Shown: positions 32,586 to 42,182, counted from the first letter of the stretch. The stretch is 64,000 bases of DNA from Henriciella sp. (GCA_017642885.1 JAEPOM010000003.1:232285-296284), one strand, 5' to 3'. Made by a program: numbers and translations. The notes: generated by a model not told the origin, from the letters alone.

Positions 32586-33530
32586 CTATCCGGTGAAGTC
32601 TTTCCAAACTTCAGACAGATCACGCTGTAACAGCTCCGACAGGCCTTGATTACGCTGGGACAGGTGGTCAGCGAGATAGGTTCGTGTCGACTCCTGTATC
32701 GGCTGAGGACGATCAGCCTTCAAGAATAGTGGATTGATCCGGTGGAACCAATTGTAATGGATCTTCTTTCGGAGCTTGCTGCCAAAACCTGCTCTAGTTT
32801 CGAGATGATCACCGTAACGCCATTTCACGACATGCCGCCCAATCTGGTTCAGCGCGAGCTGGCCGGAAAGATTAGTCGGGTACTTTGTTTTGTTGAACCA
32901 GGACGCGCTCTCATCAACTTGCATCCGGTCTGTACCAAGGAAATCAGTAACTGAGTCCAGCGTGGACTGATTGTCATTTATGAAATCCTCGAACAGGACG
33001 GTTTTCACCCGGTCCGCTCCGAACAGCTCGATATAGGTCTTGAGGTGCGGCAAGTAGGTCGAACCGAGAACCAATGATCTTTGTTCGCGGATCGCACGCT
33101 CGAACCGGCAGGTGACCCGGCCACTTTTGACTAGGTGCCAGTATTGAGAATAGGCTCGTTTGACCGGATCCCGCAGCATGAAAATCAGACGCGCATTAGG
33201 CAGCAGCGCTTTGATGCGTTGAGGTGCAACTTGCGAAAACAGGTAAGTGGTCGAGTCTTCCCCAATAAGTGGTAGCTCGCTGAATGGCGCAAAGCGCGCG
33301 GCGTATGCGCTTAGAAACTCTGCGTTTTCGAGGCTGTTATCATAGTGGATCAGCTCGCCACTTTTTTCGAAGAAAAAGTCAGGATGCGTGATCGGATCAT
33401 CGGCGTCGAAATAGTGGATCTCATCCTCGGGCAAACCGATATTGGGGTGCTGATCGAGAATAAAATGCAGCGAAGTAGTGCCGCATTTTGGCGCGCCACC
33501 AATGATGAAGTCCGGATACCTATCAGCCAT
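32586..33530 (-). CDS. Sulfotransferase domain protein
   Basis: A 314-residue enzyme that would transfer sulfate from PAPS. The PAPS 5'-phosphosulfate loop GAPKCGTTSL at about 11-21 and the 3'-phosphate loop LRDPVKRAYSQY with its conserved Arg and Ser are present. The family resembles heparan or carbohydrate sulfotransferases (Sulfotransfer_1). The C-terminal YPTNLSGQLALNQIG and basic RKKIHYNW segments are typical of sugar-acting members. It is a single gene; cysQ at 13234 would clear the PAP produced. No polysaccharide locus is adjacent. Confidence 0.85.
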   Translation of the reverse strand: MADRYPDFIIGGAPKCGTTSLHFILDQHPNIGLPEDEIHYFDADDPITHPDFFFEKSGELIHYDNSLENAEFLSAYAARFAPFSELPLIGEDSTTYLFSQVAPQRIKALLPNARLIFMLRDPVKRAYSQYWHLVKSGRVTCRFERAIREQRSLVLGSTYLPHLKTYIELFGADRVKTVLFEDFINDNQSTLDSVTDFLGTDRMQVDESASWFNKTKYPTNLSGQLALNQIGRHVVKWRYGDHLETRAGFGSKLRKKIHYNWFHRINPLFLKADRPQPIQESTRTYLADHLSQRNQGLSELLQRDLSEVWKDFTG

Positions 33531-33586
33531 GCGCGATCACCCGGCCTTCTTGCAGCGCGGATTTTCGCCGCGCTGCTAAAGCAGTA

Positions 33587-33802
33587 CTAGATCGACTGGA
33601 ACGACTTATCGTCGATCCGAACGTAATCGTTGTCTTCGCTTCCTGGTCGCGTTGCATATCCCGATCCCATGCCAGTCGCCGCGCTCATCTTTGATTGTGA
33701 ACGCGCTCGGCGCGACTCGTGCATAACATATGCCAATTCATCGCGGGGTGCCCAGCCCCGACCGAAGGCCGAGAAATAGGACTGAATCAAACCCTCAAGC
33801 AT
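33587..33802 (-). CDS. Small hypothetical protein coupled to the VOC gene
   Basis: A 71-residue frame beginning MLEGLIQSYFSAFGRGWAPRDELAYV and ending DKSFQSI. Its ATG at 33802 lies inside the last codons of the VOC gene (stop at 33795), an ATGCTTGA overlap that suggests coupled translation. The middle is Arg/Ser-rich. No family was recognised. It is small, so expression is uncertain, but it fills an otherwise empty 200-base gap on the same strand. Confidence 0.42.
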   Translation of the reverse strand: MLEGLIQSYFSAFGRGWAPRDELAYVMHESRRARSQSKMSAATGMGSGYATRPGSEDNDYVRIDDKSFQSI

Positions 33803-34181
33803 AGCTGACCACCTCATACTCGATGCCGTCATGATCATGGAAATAGAACCGGCTGCCCGGCTCATAGGTCTGGTGGCTGTGCGTCTTGATTCCATACTCC
33901 AAGATGCGCTTTTCTGCGGCGGCGAGATCGTCGACGAGAATACCGAGATGGTTCACCGCGCCGGCGAGGCGATAGTTCTCGTTTTCGTCGAGCGCTCTTG
34001 GTTTGCCGACGCTGTAAAGCGCAACATAATCGCTTTCATTGCCGACATGAACTGAGCGTCCGCCGTGAATCGAGTCCCCACTCCATCGCACATTCCATCC
34101 GAAAAGGTCGCTCAGCATGTCTGCGGTTTTATCAGGATCGCTCACCGTCATATTGATGTGTTCGAGAATAGCTTTTGACAT
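33795..34181 (-). CDS. VOC-family (glyoxalase/bleomycin resistance) protein
   Basis: A 128-residue single-module vicinal-oxygen-chelate protein: LEHINMTVSDPDKTADML, NHLGILVDDLAAAEKRI, and the metal-site end FYFHDHDGIEYEVV. Candidate ligands are the His of the first strand, the His of NHLGI and the final Glu. Start 34181 is preferred because GGAG lies about eight bases upstream; five earlier codons are possible. It is divergent from soxR and its promoter contains a SoxR-type dyad, so redox-cycling drugs probably induce it. The substrate is unknown. Confidence 0.82.
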   Translation of the reverse strand: MSKAILEHINMTVSDPDKTADMLSDLFGWNVRWSGDSIHGGRSVHVGNESDYVALYSVGKPRALDENENYRLAGAVNHLGILVDDLAAAEKRILEYGIKTHSHQTYEPGSRFYFHDHDGIEYEVVSYA

Positions 34182-34224
34182 CTTTATCTCCGTCATTTGA
34201 TTGATTGGAGATCCTCGTGTAATT

Positions 34225-34247
34225 CCTCAACCTAAGTTTAGGTCAAG
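34225..34247 (-). promoter_or_regulatory. Predicted SoxR-binding site in the VOC promoter
   Basis: ACCTAAGTTTAGGT (34230-34243) is the centre of a longer near-palindrome with CCTCA and TCAAG flanks, the MerR/SoxR dyad form. On the minus strand TTGACC at 34241-34246 is a good -35 box, and TACACG 19 bases further can be a -10. That stretched 19-base spacer is what SoxR activates when its cluster is oxidised. Confidence 0.65.
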
Positions 34248-34267
34248 CTTTTTCTGGAGAAAAAATT

Positions 34268-34717
34268 ATGGCAGTGAAACGCGGGTTTTCGATTGGTGAT
34301 CTTGCAAGTCGGACGGGGCTGTCTGTGTCGGCGATCAGGTTTTACGAAAAGAAAGGTCTGATCACGCCGGATCGAAATGCAGGAAATCAACGCCGTTATG
34401 AAGGCGCCGACATTCGCCGCCTGTCCTTCCTCCTGATCGCTCAACAGATTGGATTGTCGATTGAGCAGATCAAAGAGGTCATGGCGCAGCTGCCCGATGG
34501 CCGTGCGCCAACAAAAGCGGACTGGAGTAAGATCAGTCGCAAGTTTCGCAAAACGTTGGACGACCGCATCGCCATGATGGAACGGATGCGCGATCGCTTG
34601 GACGGCTGCATTGGTTGCGGTTGTCTCTCGCTGAAGGCCTGCCAGCTTTACAATCCCGACGATCAAGCCCGCAGGCTTGGCGTCGGTCCGCGATATGTTG
34701 TCAGCGATGCGCGCTAG
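34268..34717 (+). CDS. soxR: Redox-sensitive transcriptional activator SoxR
   Basis: A 149-residue MerR-family dimer. The N-terminal winged helix has FSIGDLASRTGLSVSAIRFYEKKGLI and GNQRRYEGADIRRL. A dimerisation helix follows. The [2Fe-2S] ligands are C114, C117, C119 and C125 in CIGCGCLSLKAC, the SoxR fingerprint. Redox-cycling drugs oxidise the cluster and switch on a target with a long-spacer promoter. There is no soxS here, as usual outside enterobacteria. The divergent VOC gene carries the likely site. The 3' end overlaps the convergent aminopeptidase by four bases. Confidence 0.95.
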   Translation: MAVKRGFSIGDLASRTGLSVSAIRFYEKKGLITPDRNAGNQRRYEGADIRRLSFLLIAQQIGLSIEQIKEVMAQLPDGRAPTKADWSKISRKFRKTLDDRIAMMERMRDRLDGCIGCGCLSLKACQLYNPDDQARRLGVGPRYVVSDAR

Positions 34718-36090
34718 CTGTAACGCGCTTGAATAGCGGCCCACACGGCCCGCAAGCCGCAAGCTGCGCCGCCAGCTGGACGGCCATACTTGCTCTCTCG
34801 CCAGGCCCAGACATCGAGGTGCACCCAGGATTTCGCATCGACGAATTGCTTCAGGAAGATCGCTGCCGTTATTGATCCGGCCATACCTCCGGACGCACTG
34901 TTCACCAAATCGGCAATCGGGCTCTTCAGCATAGATTTATAAGGCGCCCATAGCGGCATCCGCCACGCTGGGTCGCCGCTCTCCAATGCCCCGTTCGAGA
35001 TATCCAACGCAAGCTTATCATCGTCCGTATAGAACGGGGCGAGCTCAGGCCCCAAAGCAACACGGGCGGCGCCGGTCAGGGTTGCAAAATCGATCAGCAG
35101 TTCCGGATCTTCCTCGCTGGCCCGCGTCAGGGCATCGCCCAGAATAAGGCGTCCCTCAGCGTCTGTATTGTCGATTTCAACGCTGAGGCCTTTGCGGCTG
35201 GAAAGCACGTCACCTGGGCGGAAAGCATTTCCGGCAATCGCGTTCTCGACGGCGGGAATATAGAGCTTCAAATGAACAGGAAGGTTCGCTCCCATAACAA
35301 GTTCAGCCAGCGCAATCGCATGCGCGGCGCCGCCCATATCCTTTTTCATCAGGCGCATATAATTGCCGGTTTTGAGGTTCAGTCCGCCCGTATCAAAGGC
35401 AACGCCTTTTCCAACAATAGCGACTTGTGGGTGTTTGGCATCGCCCCAGCTCAATTCCATAATTCGCGGGGCTTCCGGGCCTGCGCGCCCCACCGCATGC
35501 ACCATTGGGTAGTTTTGCTCCAACAGAGCGTCACCGATCACCGTTTGAAGCATCGCGCCGTGTCGTTCGGCCAAGTCGCTGATTGTGCCCTGAATTTCCG
35601 GCGGTCCCATGTCTTCGGCGGGCGTGTTGACCAAATCGCGCAAGCGGTCGACGGCTATCGCCTCCGTTACCATGGCTTCACCCGCAGCATCTTCGCCAAC
35701 GACCAGACGCGGTGGATCGGCCTTTTCGCTCAGATACCTATCAAACCGATAAGCTCCATCAGCCCAACCCGCAGCAATGTGCGCCAATGGATACCCGCCG
35801 TCGCGGGCAATCTCAAAATCTGCAGCCGGAAGCTTCGAAGACAAAGCTGCGACAGCTAGCCCATCGGTTCCTGAGCCGAGACCGCCGAGCACATCGACTA
35901 TTTGTCCATCCTCGTCCGCGCGAACGACGAATTGACCCGCGCCGCCCTTGAATCCATTGGCTTTTGCCAGCGCCGCCAAGGGGGTGGCTAGGTCCAGTAT
36001 CTTCTGGTCGTCGCCCCAATCGTCTGACGAAAACAGATAGAGCTTGGCTGGCGCATCAGCTGAGGTGATCAAAGCAGAGTGATGAGGCAT
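34714..36090 (-). CDS. Leucyl aminopeptidase family (M17) metallopeptidase
   Basis: A 458-residue cytosolic peptidase removing N-terminal residues with two metal ions. Motifs are VAIVGKGVAFDTGGLNLK (metal Asp and catalytic Lys), LMKKDMGGAAHAIA and the signature NTDAEGRLILGDAL. The N-terminal macro-like domain is divergent, as in the PepB-like alphaproteobacterial branch. The stop overlaps soxR by four bases. It was probably transcribed on its own. Confidence 0.92.
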   Translation of the reverse strand: MPHHSALITSADAPAKLYLFSSDDWGDDQKILDLATPLAALAKANGFKGGAGQFVVRADEDGQIVDVLGGLGSGTDGLAVAALSSKLPAADFEIARDGGYPLAHIAAGWADGAYRFDRYLSEKADPPRLVVGEDAAGEAMVTEAIAVDRLRDLVNTPAEDMGPPEIQGTISDLAERHGAMLQTVIGDALLEQNYPMVHAVGRAGPEAPRIMELSWGDAKHPQVAIVGKGVAFDTGGLNLKTGNYMRLMKKDMGGAAHAIALAELVMGANLPVHLKLYIPAVENAIAGNAFRPGDVLSSRKGLSVEIDNTDAEGRLILGDALTRASEEDPELLIDFATLTGAARVALGPELAPFYTDDDKLALDISNGALESGDPAWRMPLWAPYKSMLKSPIADLVNSASGGMAGSITAAIFLKQFVDAKSWVHLDVWAWRESKYGRPAGGAACGLRAVWAAIQARYS

Positions 36091-36161
36091 CTTATTGTCC
36101 GTACAAGTTAATATCAGCGCCAGTTTTGTTAACCTGATCTTGACCAGGTCGCTGGCATGGT

Positions 36162-36185
36162 GGCTCCACTTACAGCCTTGGAGCC
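36162..36185 (+). promoter_or_regulatory. Hairpin covering the tadD ribosome site
   Basis: GGCTCC (36162-36167) can pair with GGAGCC (36180-36185), which contains the GGAG Shine-Dalgarno sequence nine bases before the tadD ATG. The stem is only six base pairs with a 12-base loop, so a regulatory effect is tentative. Confidence 0.3.
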
Positions 36186-36191
36186 CGCAAA

Positions 36192-37187
36192 ATGTCCAGA
36201 GCCACTACTGTTAAACGCGTCCTTCCGGGGCTCGCCTTAATCGCTATGGCAGGTTGCGCGACGACAGATGCTGCCGAACCATTGTCGGCCGAAGAGGAAG
36301 CCTATCAGGAGGCGATCGAGCAAGCGCTACAACCTGCATCCGCAGAAGAAATCGCCCAGGCTGAACGGTCAGATCCAATTACGCGCGCAAATTTCTGGTC
36401 CAACGAGTACCAGAAGAATGCCGCTGACCTGTCCACCACAGTCTCATTTATGCGGTCGCTGCGCCAGATTGGCAGTCACGAACGCGTTGTCGACGTGGCT
36501 TCATCAGCGTTGCCCATTCATCCGCAGAGCTATGAGCTCTACCTCGAACTCGGTCGGTCTTATCTGGCTGACAATAAACCAACCGAAGCAGCGCAGGCAT
36601 TTGTGCGCAGCGCCGATTTTGCCCCCGAAACGGAAGCAGCTCCATTAGCCGGGCTTGGATTAGCTTTCGATCGACTGGAAAACCACGTGCAGGCGCAGGA
36701 AGCCTACGAGATCGCTCTGCAACGCCAGCCAAATCGGGTGTCGACCCTCTCTAATTATGGCCTATCGCTGGCTCTGACCGGTCAATTGCAACAGGCCGAG
36801 GACGCTCTGCGAAAAGCGGTCGAACAACCAGGTGCCGATGTGCGGGTTCGCCAGAACCTGGCGCTGATTCTGGGTCTGCAAGGTCGTTTTGAAGAGATGG
36901 CAGCAGTTGATCCGACCGCCCCAACCCGCAGCGTAGAAGCTAATCAGAATGTGCTACGTCAGATGGTTATGCCAACACGAAACTATGACAGCTTGCAGAG
37001 CCTCGACGAGGTTATCTCGGACCTTCAAAGCGCACCTCAGCCTTCCGAACCAATGCCGGATCTCCACGAGGCGAACGTTTCATCTGAAGCGATGTCAGAA
37101 CCAGGCGTGCGGGAAATTGCGGGAGCTCCCGATTCTCAGCCGGCCGTGACGCTCCGCCCGAAACTGCGCAGTGCGCAGGACCGCTAG
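36192..37187 (+). CDS. tadD: Tad pilus TPR lipoprotein TadD
   Basis: A 331-residue lipoprotein with lipobox MAGC near residue 22. Tetratricopeptide repeats occupy about residues 80-240, for example PQSYELYLELGRSYLADN and NRVSTLSNYGLSLALTGQ. An acidic, Ser/Pro-rich tail follows. TadD is thought to act as pilotin or scaffold for the secretin of Flp pili. It is convergent with tadC, in the normal neighbourhood of the Tad genes but on the other strand. The ATG at 36192 has GGAG upstream, partly within a hairpin. Confidence 0.83.
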   Translation: MSRATTVKRVLPGLALIAMAGCATTDAAEPLSAEEEAYQEAIEQALQPASAEEIAQAERSDPITRANFWSNEYQKNAADLSTTVSFMRSLRQIGSHERVVDVASSALPIHPQSYELYLELGRSYLADNKPTEAAQAFVRSADFAPETEAAPLAGLGLAFDRLENHVQAQEAYEIALQRQPNRVSTLSNYGLSLALTGQLQQAEDALRKAVEQPGADVRVRQNLALILGLQGRFEEMAAVDPTAPTRSVEANQNVLRQMVMPTRNYDSLQSLDEVISDLQSAPQPSEPMPDLHEANVSSEAMSEPGVREIAGAPDSQPAVTLRPKLRSAQDR

Positions 37188-37236
37188 TCTGATATTCGAT
37201 GTTGTTTGATGGCAGGGTCTGGTCGGTTCGAACCGC

Positions 37237-38211
37237 TTAACCGTTCTCAGCCTGCATCCGCATGACCTTGATAACCGCTGGACCGAGCACCACCAGGAAC
37301 AGAACCGGCAGGAAGAACAAGATCATTGGCACGGTCAGTTGAGCCGGCAGCGCAGCGGCTTTTTTCTCCGCCGCCTGCATCCGCATCTCACGGTTTTCCT
37401 TGGACATGACCCGCAGCGCATCGCCAAGCGGTGTGCCATAGCGCTCAGCCTGAACCAGAGCCATGGTGACGGCCTTCACCCCTTCATGACCGGTCCGGCG
37501 CGCGAGATTTTCGTACGCCATACGGCGCTCTTGCAGATAGGATAATTCAGCAGTTGTCAGCTGTAGCTCTTCAGCAAGTTCCGAAGACGCCGTGCCGATT
37601 TCGGCGCCGACTTTGGCGAACGCCATCTCGATCGACATACCGGATTCAACGCAGATCAGCATCATGTCCAAAGCGTCGGGAAACGCCTGCATGATCGACT
37701 GTTGGCGTTTCGCCGCGATATTTCCGACATACAGGTTCGGCGCGTAGAATCCGATTGCAGCACCGAAGATGATCGATCCATATTTCATCGCCGGGGACAG
37801 GTCATGGTCATTGACGAAGAAGATGTAGATGAACGCAGCAAGCGCGCCCACGATAGGCAGCAGAAATCGGCAGAAGTAGAAAATCGTCAATGGCCGTGGG
37901 CCACGCAGGCCCGCTTGTTCCAGCTTGTTCGCAATGTTTGGATCCTCCAGCATGGTCTGGAGATCAAGCTTCTTGGTGATGTCGGATATGGTGCCCTTGG
38001 CTTCACGCTTGATGCCTTTTTGCTCTAGCTGAGCCCGGTTCGCCCGACGCAGTTTCTCACGTTGTGAAGACACTTGCTTGAGACGCGTTTCAAGCTTGTC
38101 GCCTTTCAATGCAGGCAACATCACACCAACAATGGTCATGAACATGGCCACTGCGACCACCATGGACAATAGGGTGGCGGGATCACTCAAAGATGTCGCA
38201 AAATTGCCCAA
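37237..38211 (-). CDS. tadC: Flp pilus assembly platform protein TadC
   Basis: A 324-residue type II secretion F-domain protein with membrane helices near residues 15-35, 115-160 and 295-318. The T2SSF core includes FPDALDMMLICVESGMSIEMAFAKVG and the conserved RTGHEGVKAVTMALVQAERYGTPLGDALR. With TadB it forms the inner-membrane platform that the CpaF ATPase drives. It is the last gene of the leftward operon and lies nine bases after tadB. Confidence 0.93.
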   Translation of the reverse strand: MGNFATSLSDPATLLSMVVAVAMFMTIVGVMLPALKGDKLETRLKQVSSQREKLRRANRAQLEQKGIKREAKGTISDITKKLDLQTMLEDPNIANKLEQAGLRGPRPLTIFYFCRFLLPIVGALAAFIYIFFVNDHDLSPAMKYGSIIFGAAIGFYAPNLYVGNIAAKRQQSIMQAFPDALDMMLICVESGMSIEMAFAKVGAEIGTASSELAEELQLTTAELSYLQERRMAYENLARRTGHEGVKAVTMALVQAERYGTPLGDALRVMSKENREMRMQAAEKKAAALPAQLTVPMILFFLPVLFLVVLGPAVIKVMRMQAENG

Positions 38212-38220
38212 CGCAAGCCC

Positions 38221-39258
38221 CTAGAAATCAAAGTTGATCATTTTGCGCATCACGGTGATGCCGATGGCGTACAGACAGAAGCCGACGAAGAGAACAGTAT
38301 GACCGCCCGAACTGGTGAACAGTTCCATGATGTAAGTAGGCGTTGTCAGGTAGACCATGAAACCGACGGCAAAGGGCAGACAGCCAATAATACCAGCGGA
38401 AGCTTTCGCTTCTGCGGACAGCGCCTTGATCTTTTCTCGCATCATTTTCCGAGAGCGAATAACCGTAGAGAGGTTCCCCAGCGCTTCTGACAAGTTACCA
38501 CCGGCTTTGGCCTGAATGGTGAGCACAATCACGAAGAAGTTTACTTCCGACAGCGGTACGCGCTTGTAGAATTGTTGCAACGAGCGTTCTGTGGTCGTGC
38601 CCATTTGCAGGTTGTCACATAGCAACTGAAACTCAGGACCAAGCGGTGCCGGGCTTTCGCGTGCAATAATGCGAAGACACTCATTCAAAGGCAGGCCGGA
38701 TTTTACACCGCGGACAATGATATCAATGCCGTCAGCGAACTGATTCATCAATTTTTTGTTCCGACCTTTTGTCAGGAAGTTCAAAACAAATCGCGGTAGG
38801 CCCACACCCCCCACAAAGCCAGCAGCAGCGATCGTCAGCGGACGAGACTTGAACTCATAGCCAAGAATCATGGGCGGGCCGTCAGCGCCCGAATACCAAG
38901 CACCGAAAGCCGCCATTGCACCGAGGACAACAGAAATGATCCAAAACATTTGCGCCGGCAATTCCAATCCGGCCTGGTCGATTTTCGACTGGATATCGTT
39001 CGCCATCAAAGATTGACGGCGCTTCTCGTCCTGCTCCCGCAACTTCTTGAGCATCTGTTGCGTTTGCTTTTTCCGAGCAGCGTTCGGATCGTTTCGGTCT
39101 CGGCGACCACCGGTAGATTCACCAGCAGCCAGTTGGCGAGCACGCTTGGATGCTTTGTCAGACTCACCGCTGCTGGTTAGGGCAAGGCCCAAACCGGCAA
39201 TACACAGGAATGCCAGACCACCGATTACGTAGATCAGAATGTCGCCGCTGAGATCCAT
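38221..39258 (-). CDS. tadB: Flp pilus assembly platform protein TadB
   Basis: A 345-residue type II secretion F-domain protein and partner of TadC. An N-terminal helix is followed by a charged, Lys/Arg/Gln-rich segment (residues 35-90). Two helices around 105-160 precede the core FADGIDIIVRGVKSGLPLNECLRIIA and KAGGNLSEALGNLSTVIRSRKMMREKI. A pair of C-terminal helices follows. It starts three bases after the cpaF stop. Confidence 0.93.
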   Translation of the reverse strand: MDLSGDILIYVIGGLAFLCIAGLGLALTSSGESDKASKRARQLAAGESTGGRRDRNDPNAARKKQTQQMLKKLREQDEKRRQSLMANDIQSKIDQAGLELPAQMFWIISVVLGAMAAFGAWYSGADGPPMILGYEFKSRPLTIAAAGFVGGVGLPRFVLNFLTKGRNKKLMNQFADGIDIIVRGVKSGLPLNECLRIIARESPAPLGPEFQLLCDNLQMGTTTERSLQQFYKRVPLSEVNFFVIVLTIQAKAGGNLSEALGNLSTVIRSRKMMREKIKALSAEAKASAGIIGCLPFAVGFMVYLTTPTYIMELFTSSGGHTVLFVGFCLYAIGITVMRKMINFDF

Positions 39259-39261
39259 GCC

Positions 39262-40764
39262 TTACTCCAATTGGTCCAGCGCTGTCGCGAGGTCTCGCTC
39301 GAGATTGTAGTACTGCGCGCGTTCCCAGAATTTCGGGCGACCGATACCGGTGCCGCGGTGGCGACCGATGATTTTGCCGTCGTCGTCTTCACCTTCAATC
39401 TCGTATTTCAGGATGTCCTGGAGCACGATCGTGTCACCTTCCAGACCCATGACTTCGGTGACGCCCATAATCCGGCGGGACCCGTCACGGAGACGCGAGG
39501 CCTGAACCACAACGTCGACCGAGCCGACAATCATCTCTCGAATGGTTTTAGCAGGCAGGCTGAACCCGCCCATAGTGATCATGGATTCAACCCGCGACAG
39601 GGCTTCCCGAGGGCTGTTCGCGTGAAGCGTGCCCATCGAACCGTCGTGGCCAGTATTCATGGCCTGGAGCAAGTCGAACGCTTCTGGTCCGCGAACCTCA
39701 CCCACGATTATCCGTTCCGGACGCATACGCAGACAGTTCTTTACGAGATCGCGCATGGTGATCGCGCCAGATCCCTCAATGTTGGGTGGACGAGTTTCGA
39801 GGCGCACCACATGCGGCTGCTGTAGCTGGAGCTCAGCGGAGTCTTCGCAGGTGATCACGCGCTCGCCAGGCTCGATAAACCCGGTCAAACAGTTGAGCAG
39901 CGTGGTCTTACCGGAGCCGGTACCGCCAGAAATCAGGATGTTGCAACGAGAATGACCAATGATCCGCAGAATTTCTGCGCCTGATTCTGAAATGGACTTG
40001 AAGTTCACCAGGTCCTGGAGCTTCAGCTTGTCCTTTTTAAACTTACGAATGGTCAGCGCTGGCCCGTCAATCGAGAGGGGCGGGGCAATCACGTTTACAC
40101 GCGAGCCATCCAGCAATCGCGCGTCACAGATCGGGCTTGCATCATCGACGCGGCGGCCAACCTGGCTCACAATCCGCTGACAGATGTTCATCAGCTGGGC
40201 ATTGTCGCGGAAGCGGATATTGGTCCGCTCGATTTTGCCGTCGACTTCGATGTAGCAAGTATCTGCGCCATTCACCATGATATCGGCGATGTCGTCGCGC
40301 GCGAGCAGAGGCTCCAACGGGCCGTAGCCCAGCACATCGTTACAAATATCGTCGAGCAGATGCTCCTGCTCTGAGATCGACATGACGACGTTTTTGATCG
40401 CGATGATTTCAACCACGATGTCGCGAATTTCTTCTCGCGCGCTTTCCTGGTCAAGCTGTGCCAATTGTCCCAGATCGATGGTATCGATCAACGCGTTGAA
40501 GATCGTCGTCTTGGTTGCGTAATATTCTTCGGACCGGTCATTGACCTTGGTGACCGTTTCCTGGTGTTCCGCGGCGGCTGGCGGCTTCAGCGCGGCCGGC
40601 TTTGGCTTTTCCTTCGCCTCATCCGACATAGGCGGAGGCGGTGCAGCCTTGTTCTCAGCGGCTGGCTTAGGAGCCGGCGCCGCTGGTTTGGGCGCGGCAG
40701 GCATAGTGGGGCGCGCGGCAGGACTTGCCGGTTGTGCTGCGCCTGAACGTTTGCCAAATGCCAT
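39262..40764 (-). CDS. cpaF: Tad secretion ATPase CpaF/TadA
   Basis: A 500-residue hexameric ATPase that powers Flp pilus extension and retraction. A Pro/Ala-rich N-terminal tail (residues 1-75) precedes the CpaF core: [16 protein letters not shown] (Walker A), [24 protein letters not shown] (Asp box), [37 protein letters not shown] (Walker B and His box). The C-terminal domain ends [11 protein letters not shown]. It follows cpaE by 20 bases. Confidence 0.96.
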   Translation of the reverse strand: MAFGKRSGAAQPASPAARPTMPAAPKPAAPAPKPAAENKAAPPPPMSDEAKEKPKPAALKPPAAAEHQETVTKVNDRSEEYYATKTTIFNALIDTIDLGQLAQLDQESAREEIRDIVVEIIAIKNVVMSISEQEHLLDDICNDVLGYGPLEPLLARDDIADIMVNGADTCYIEVDGKIERTNIRFRDNAQLMNICQRIVSQVGRRVDDASPICDARLLDGSRVNVIAPPLSIDGPALTIRKFKKDKLKLQDLVNFKSISESGAEILRIIGHSRCNILISGGTGSGKTTLLNCLTGFIEPGERVITCEDSAELQLQQPHVVRLETRPPNIEGSGAITMRDLVKNCLRMRPERIIVGEVRGPEAFDLLQAMNTGHDGSMGTLHANSPREALSRVESMITMGGFSLPAKTIREMIVGSVDVVVQASRLRDGSRRIMGVTEVMGLEGDTIVLQDILKYEIEGEDDDGKIIGRHRGTGIGRPKFWERAQYYNLERDLATALDQLE

Positions 40765-40784
40765 GGAAAGCCTCTTCTAAGTCT

Positions 40785-42182
40785 TTACTTCCCGAGCAGT
40801 TTGCTCAGGAGAGATTTCTGCTGGACCATCACGTCGCGACCGGTGAGCTCACTGGCCAACTGGTCGATGGAAATCGATGCATCCGCAGTTGCATTGGTTT
40901 CGGAAATCATTTGTCCATTATTGGATGCGGTACCGAACAATTGCGGATCGAATGGCAGCACGATGGAAGGTTCTACATCAATCGCCGCAGCAAAATCCTT
41001 CGTTGGAATCTCCGGGCGCTTTGGCACGCCCATCATATTCAGGACGAGTTTTGGCGGCGCGTCATTTGGACGTTTGGATTTAAGCTCATCGATCATGTTC
41101 TTACCATTTCGCAGCGATGCGAGGTCTGGCTGACAGATCAGAATGACTTCATCAGAGCTTAGCAGCGTCTGATAAGTCCACTCATTCCAGGCGTGCGGAA
41201 GGTCGAGTACGACGAACGGCATCACGCGCCGGACCGTATCTACAATCGTTGTGTAGGAATGGGACGGAATATCCATGATCTGGGCAACAGTCGCTGGCGC
41301 TGTGAACAGCGACAGCCGGTCTGTGACCTTAGACAAAAGCTTGGACACAACTGCGTCATCAACACGCTCCGGAGCCAACAAGGCGTCCGCTACGGTTTGC
41401 TGGTTCTCATGATTGAAGTCGAGTGCCGTCGTTCCGAACGACAGATCCAGGTCGATCAGCGCGGTATTGACGTGCGTGCTCTCCGATAAAGCCCAGGCCA
41501 GATTGTGAGAGATCGTCGAGGCACCGACGCCGCCTTTCGCGCCGATCACAGCAATCGATTTTCCGACAAACGGTGCGTCCGGATCAGCAAACAACTGGCT
41601 GATAGAACGAACGATCTGTACGGGCGCGACCGGTGGCACGAGATACTCGCTGACGCCACGCGCCATGAGCTGACGATAGAGACCAATGTCATTTGTGCTA
41701 CCGATCACCATGACCTGAACGCCTTCATCGCAGTGTGAGGCGAGCTCATCAATCTGGGCGATCATCGTTGCGTTGGAAGCCGACGATTCCAGGATTAGCA
41801 GGTTAGGTGTCGTATTCTCAGCCAGATAACCGATGGCCGCTTCAAGGCCACCTTCCATGGTCGAAACATTCGCTTGAGTCATGCGTCGATCATTTGCGAC
41901 GGCTTCCATCAGCTGCGTGGTTCGGCTCGTCTCACAAAATGCAATTGCCGAAATCGCTGGGATGGCACGATATCCACCTTCTTCATGATCCGAATAGACG
42001 ATCGGTGCGGGCTCTTGCAGCGGATCTGCCGATTCAAACTCATCGAGCTCTTTCATCGGTGGATCGAGATCGACATCCTCGATCTCTGCACCCTCATCGA
42101 GCACAGTCGCCAGCGCAGAATCGAAATCGTCTTCGAATTCCATCTCGAATTCGTCTTCGAAAAGTGCGTTATCGTTCGACAT
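40785..42182 (-). CDS. cpaE: Tad pilus localisation protein CpaE/TadZ
   Basis: A 465-residue ParA/MinD-like protein with an acidic N-terminus, an atypical receiver domain (about residues 75-190) and an ATPase domain. The deviant Walker A is GAKGGVGASTISHNLAWAL at about residues 215-230. CpaE positions the Tad machine at a cell pole. The receiver lacks the obvious DD...D...K set, so phosphorylation is unlikely. It is 31 bases upstream of cpaF's start region in operon order after cpaD. Confidence 0.92.
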   Translation of the reverse strand: MSNDNALFEDEFEMEFEDDFDSALATVLDEGAEIEDVDLDPPMKELDEFESADPLQEPAPIVYSDHEEGGYRAIPAISAIAFCETSRTTQLMEAVANDRRMTQANVSTMEGGLEAAIGYLAENTTPNLLILESSASNATMIAQIDELASHCDEGVQVMVIGSTNDIGLYRQLMARGVSEYLVPPVAPVQIVRSISQLFADPDAPFVGKSIAVIGAKGGVGASTISHNLAWALSESTHVNTALIDLDLSFGTTALDFNHENQQTVADALLAPERVDDAVVSKLLSKVTDRLSLFTAPATVAQIMDIPSHSYTTIVDTVRRVMPFVVLDLPHAWNEWTYQTLLSSDEVILICQPDLASLRNGKNMIDELKSKRPNDAPPKLVLNMMGVPKRPEIPTKDFAAAIDVEPSIVLPFDPQLFGTASNNGQMISETNATADASISIDQLASELTGRDVMVQQKSLLSKLLGK

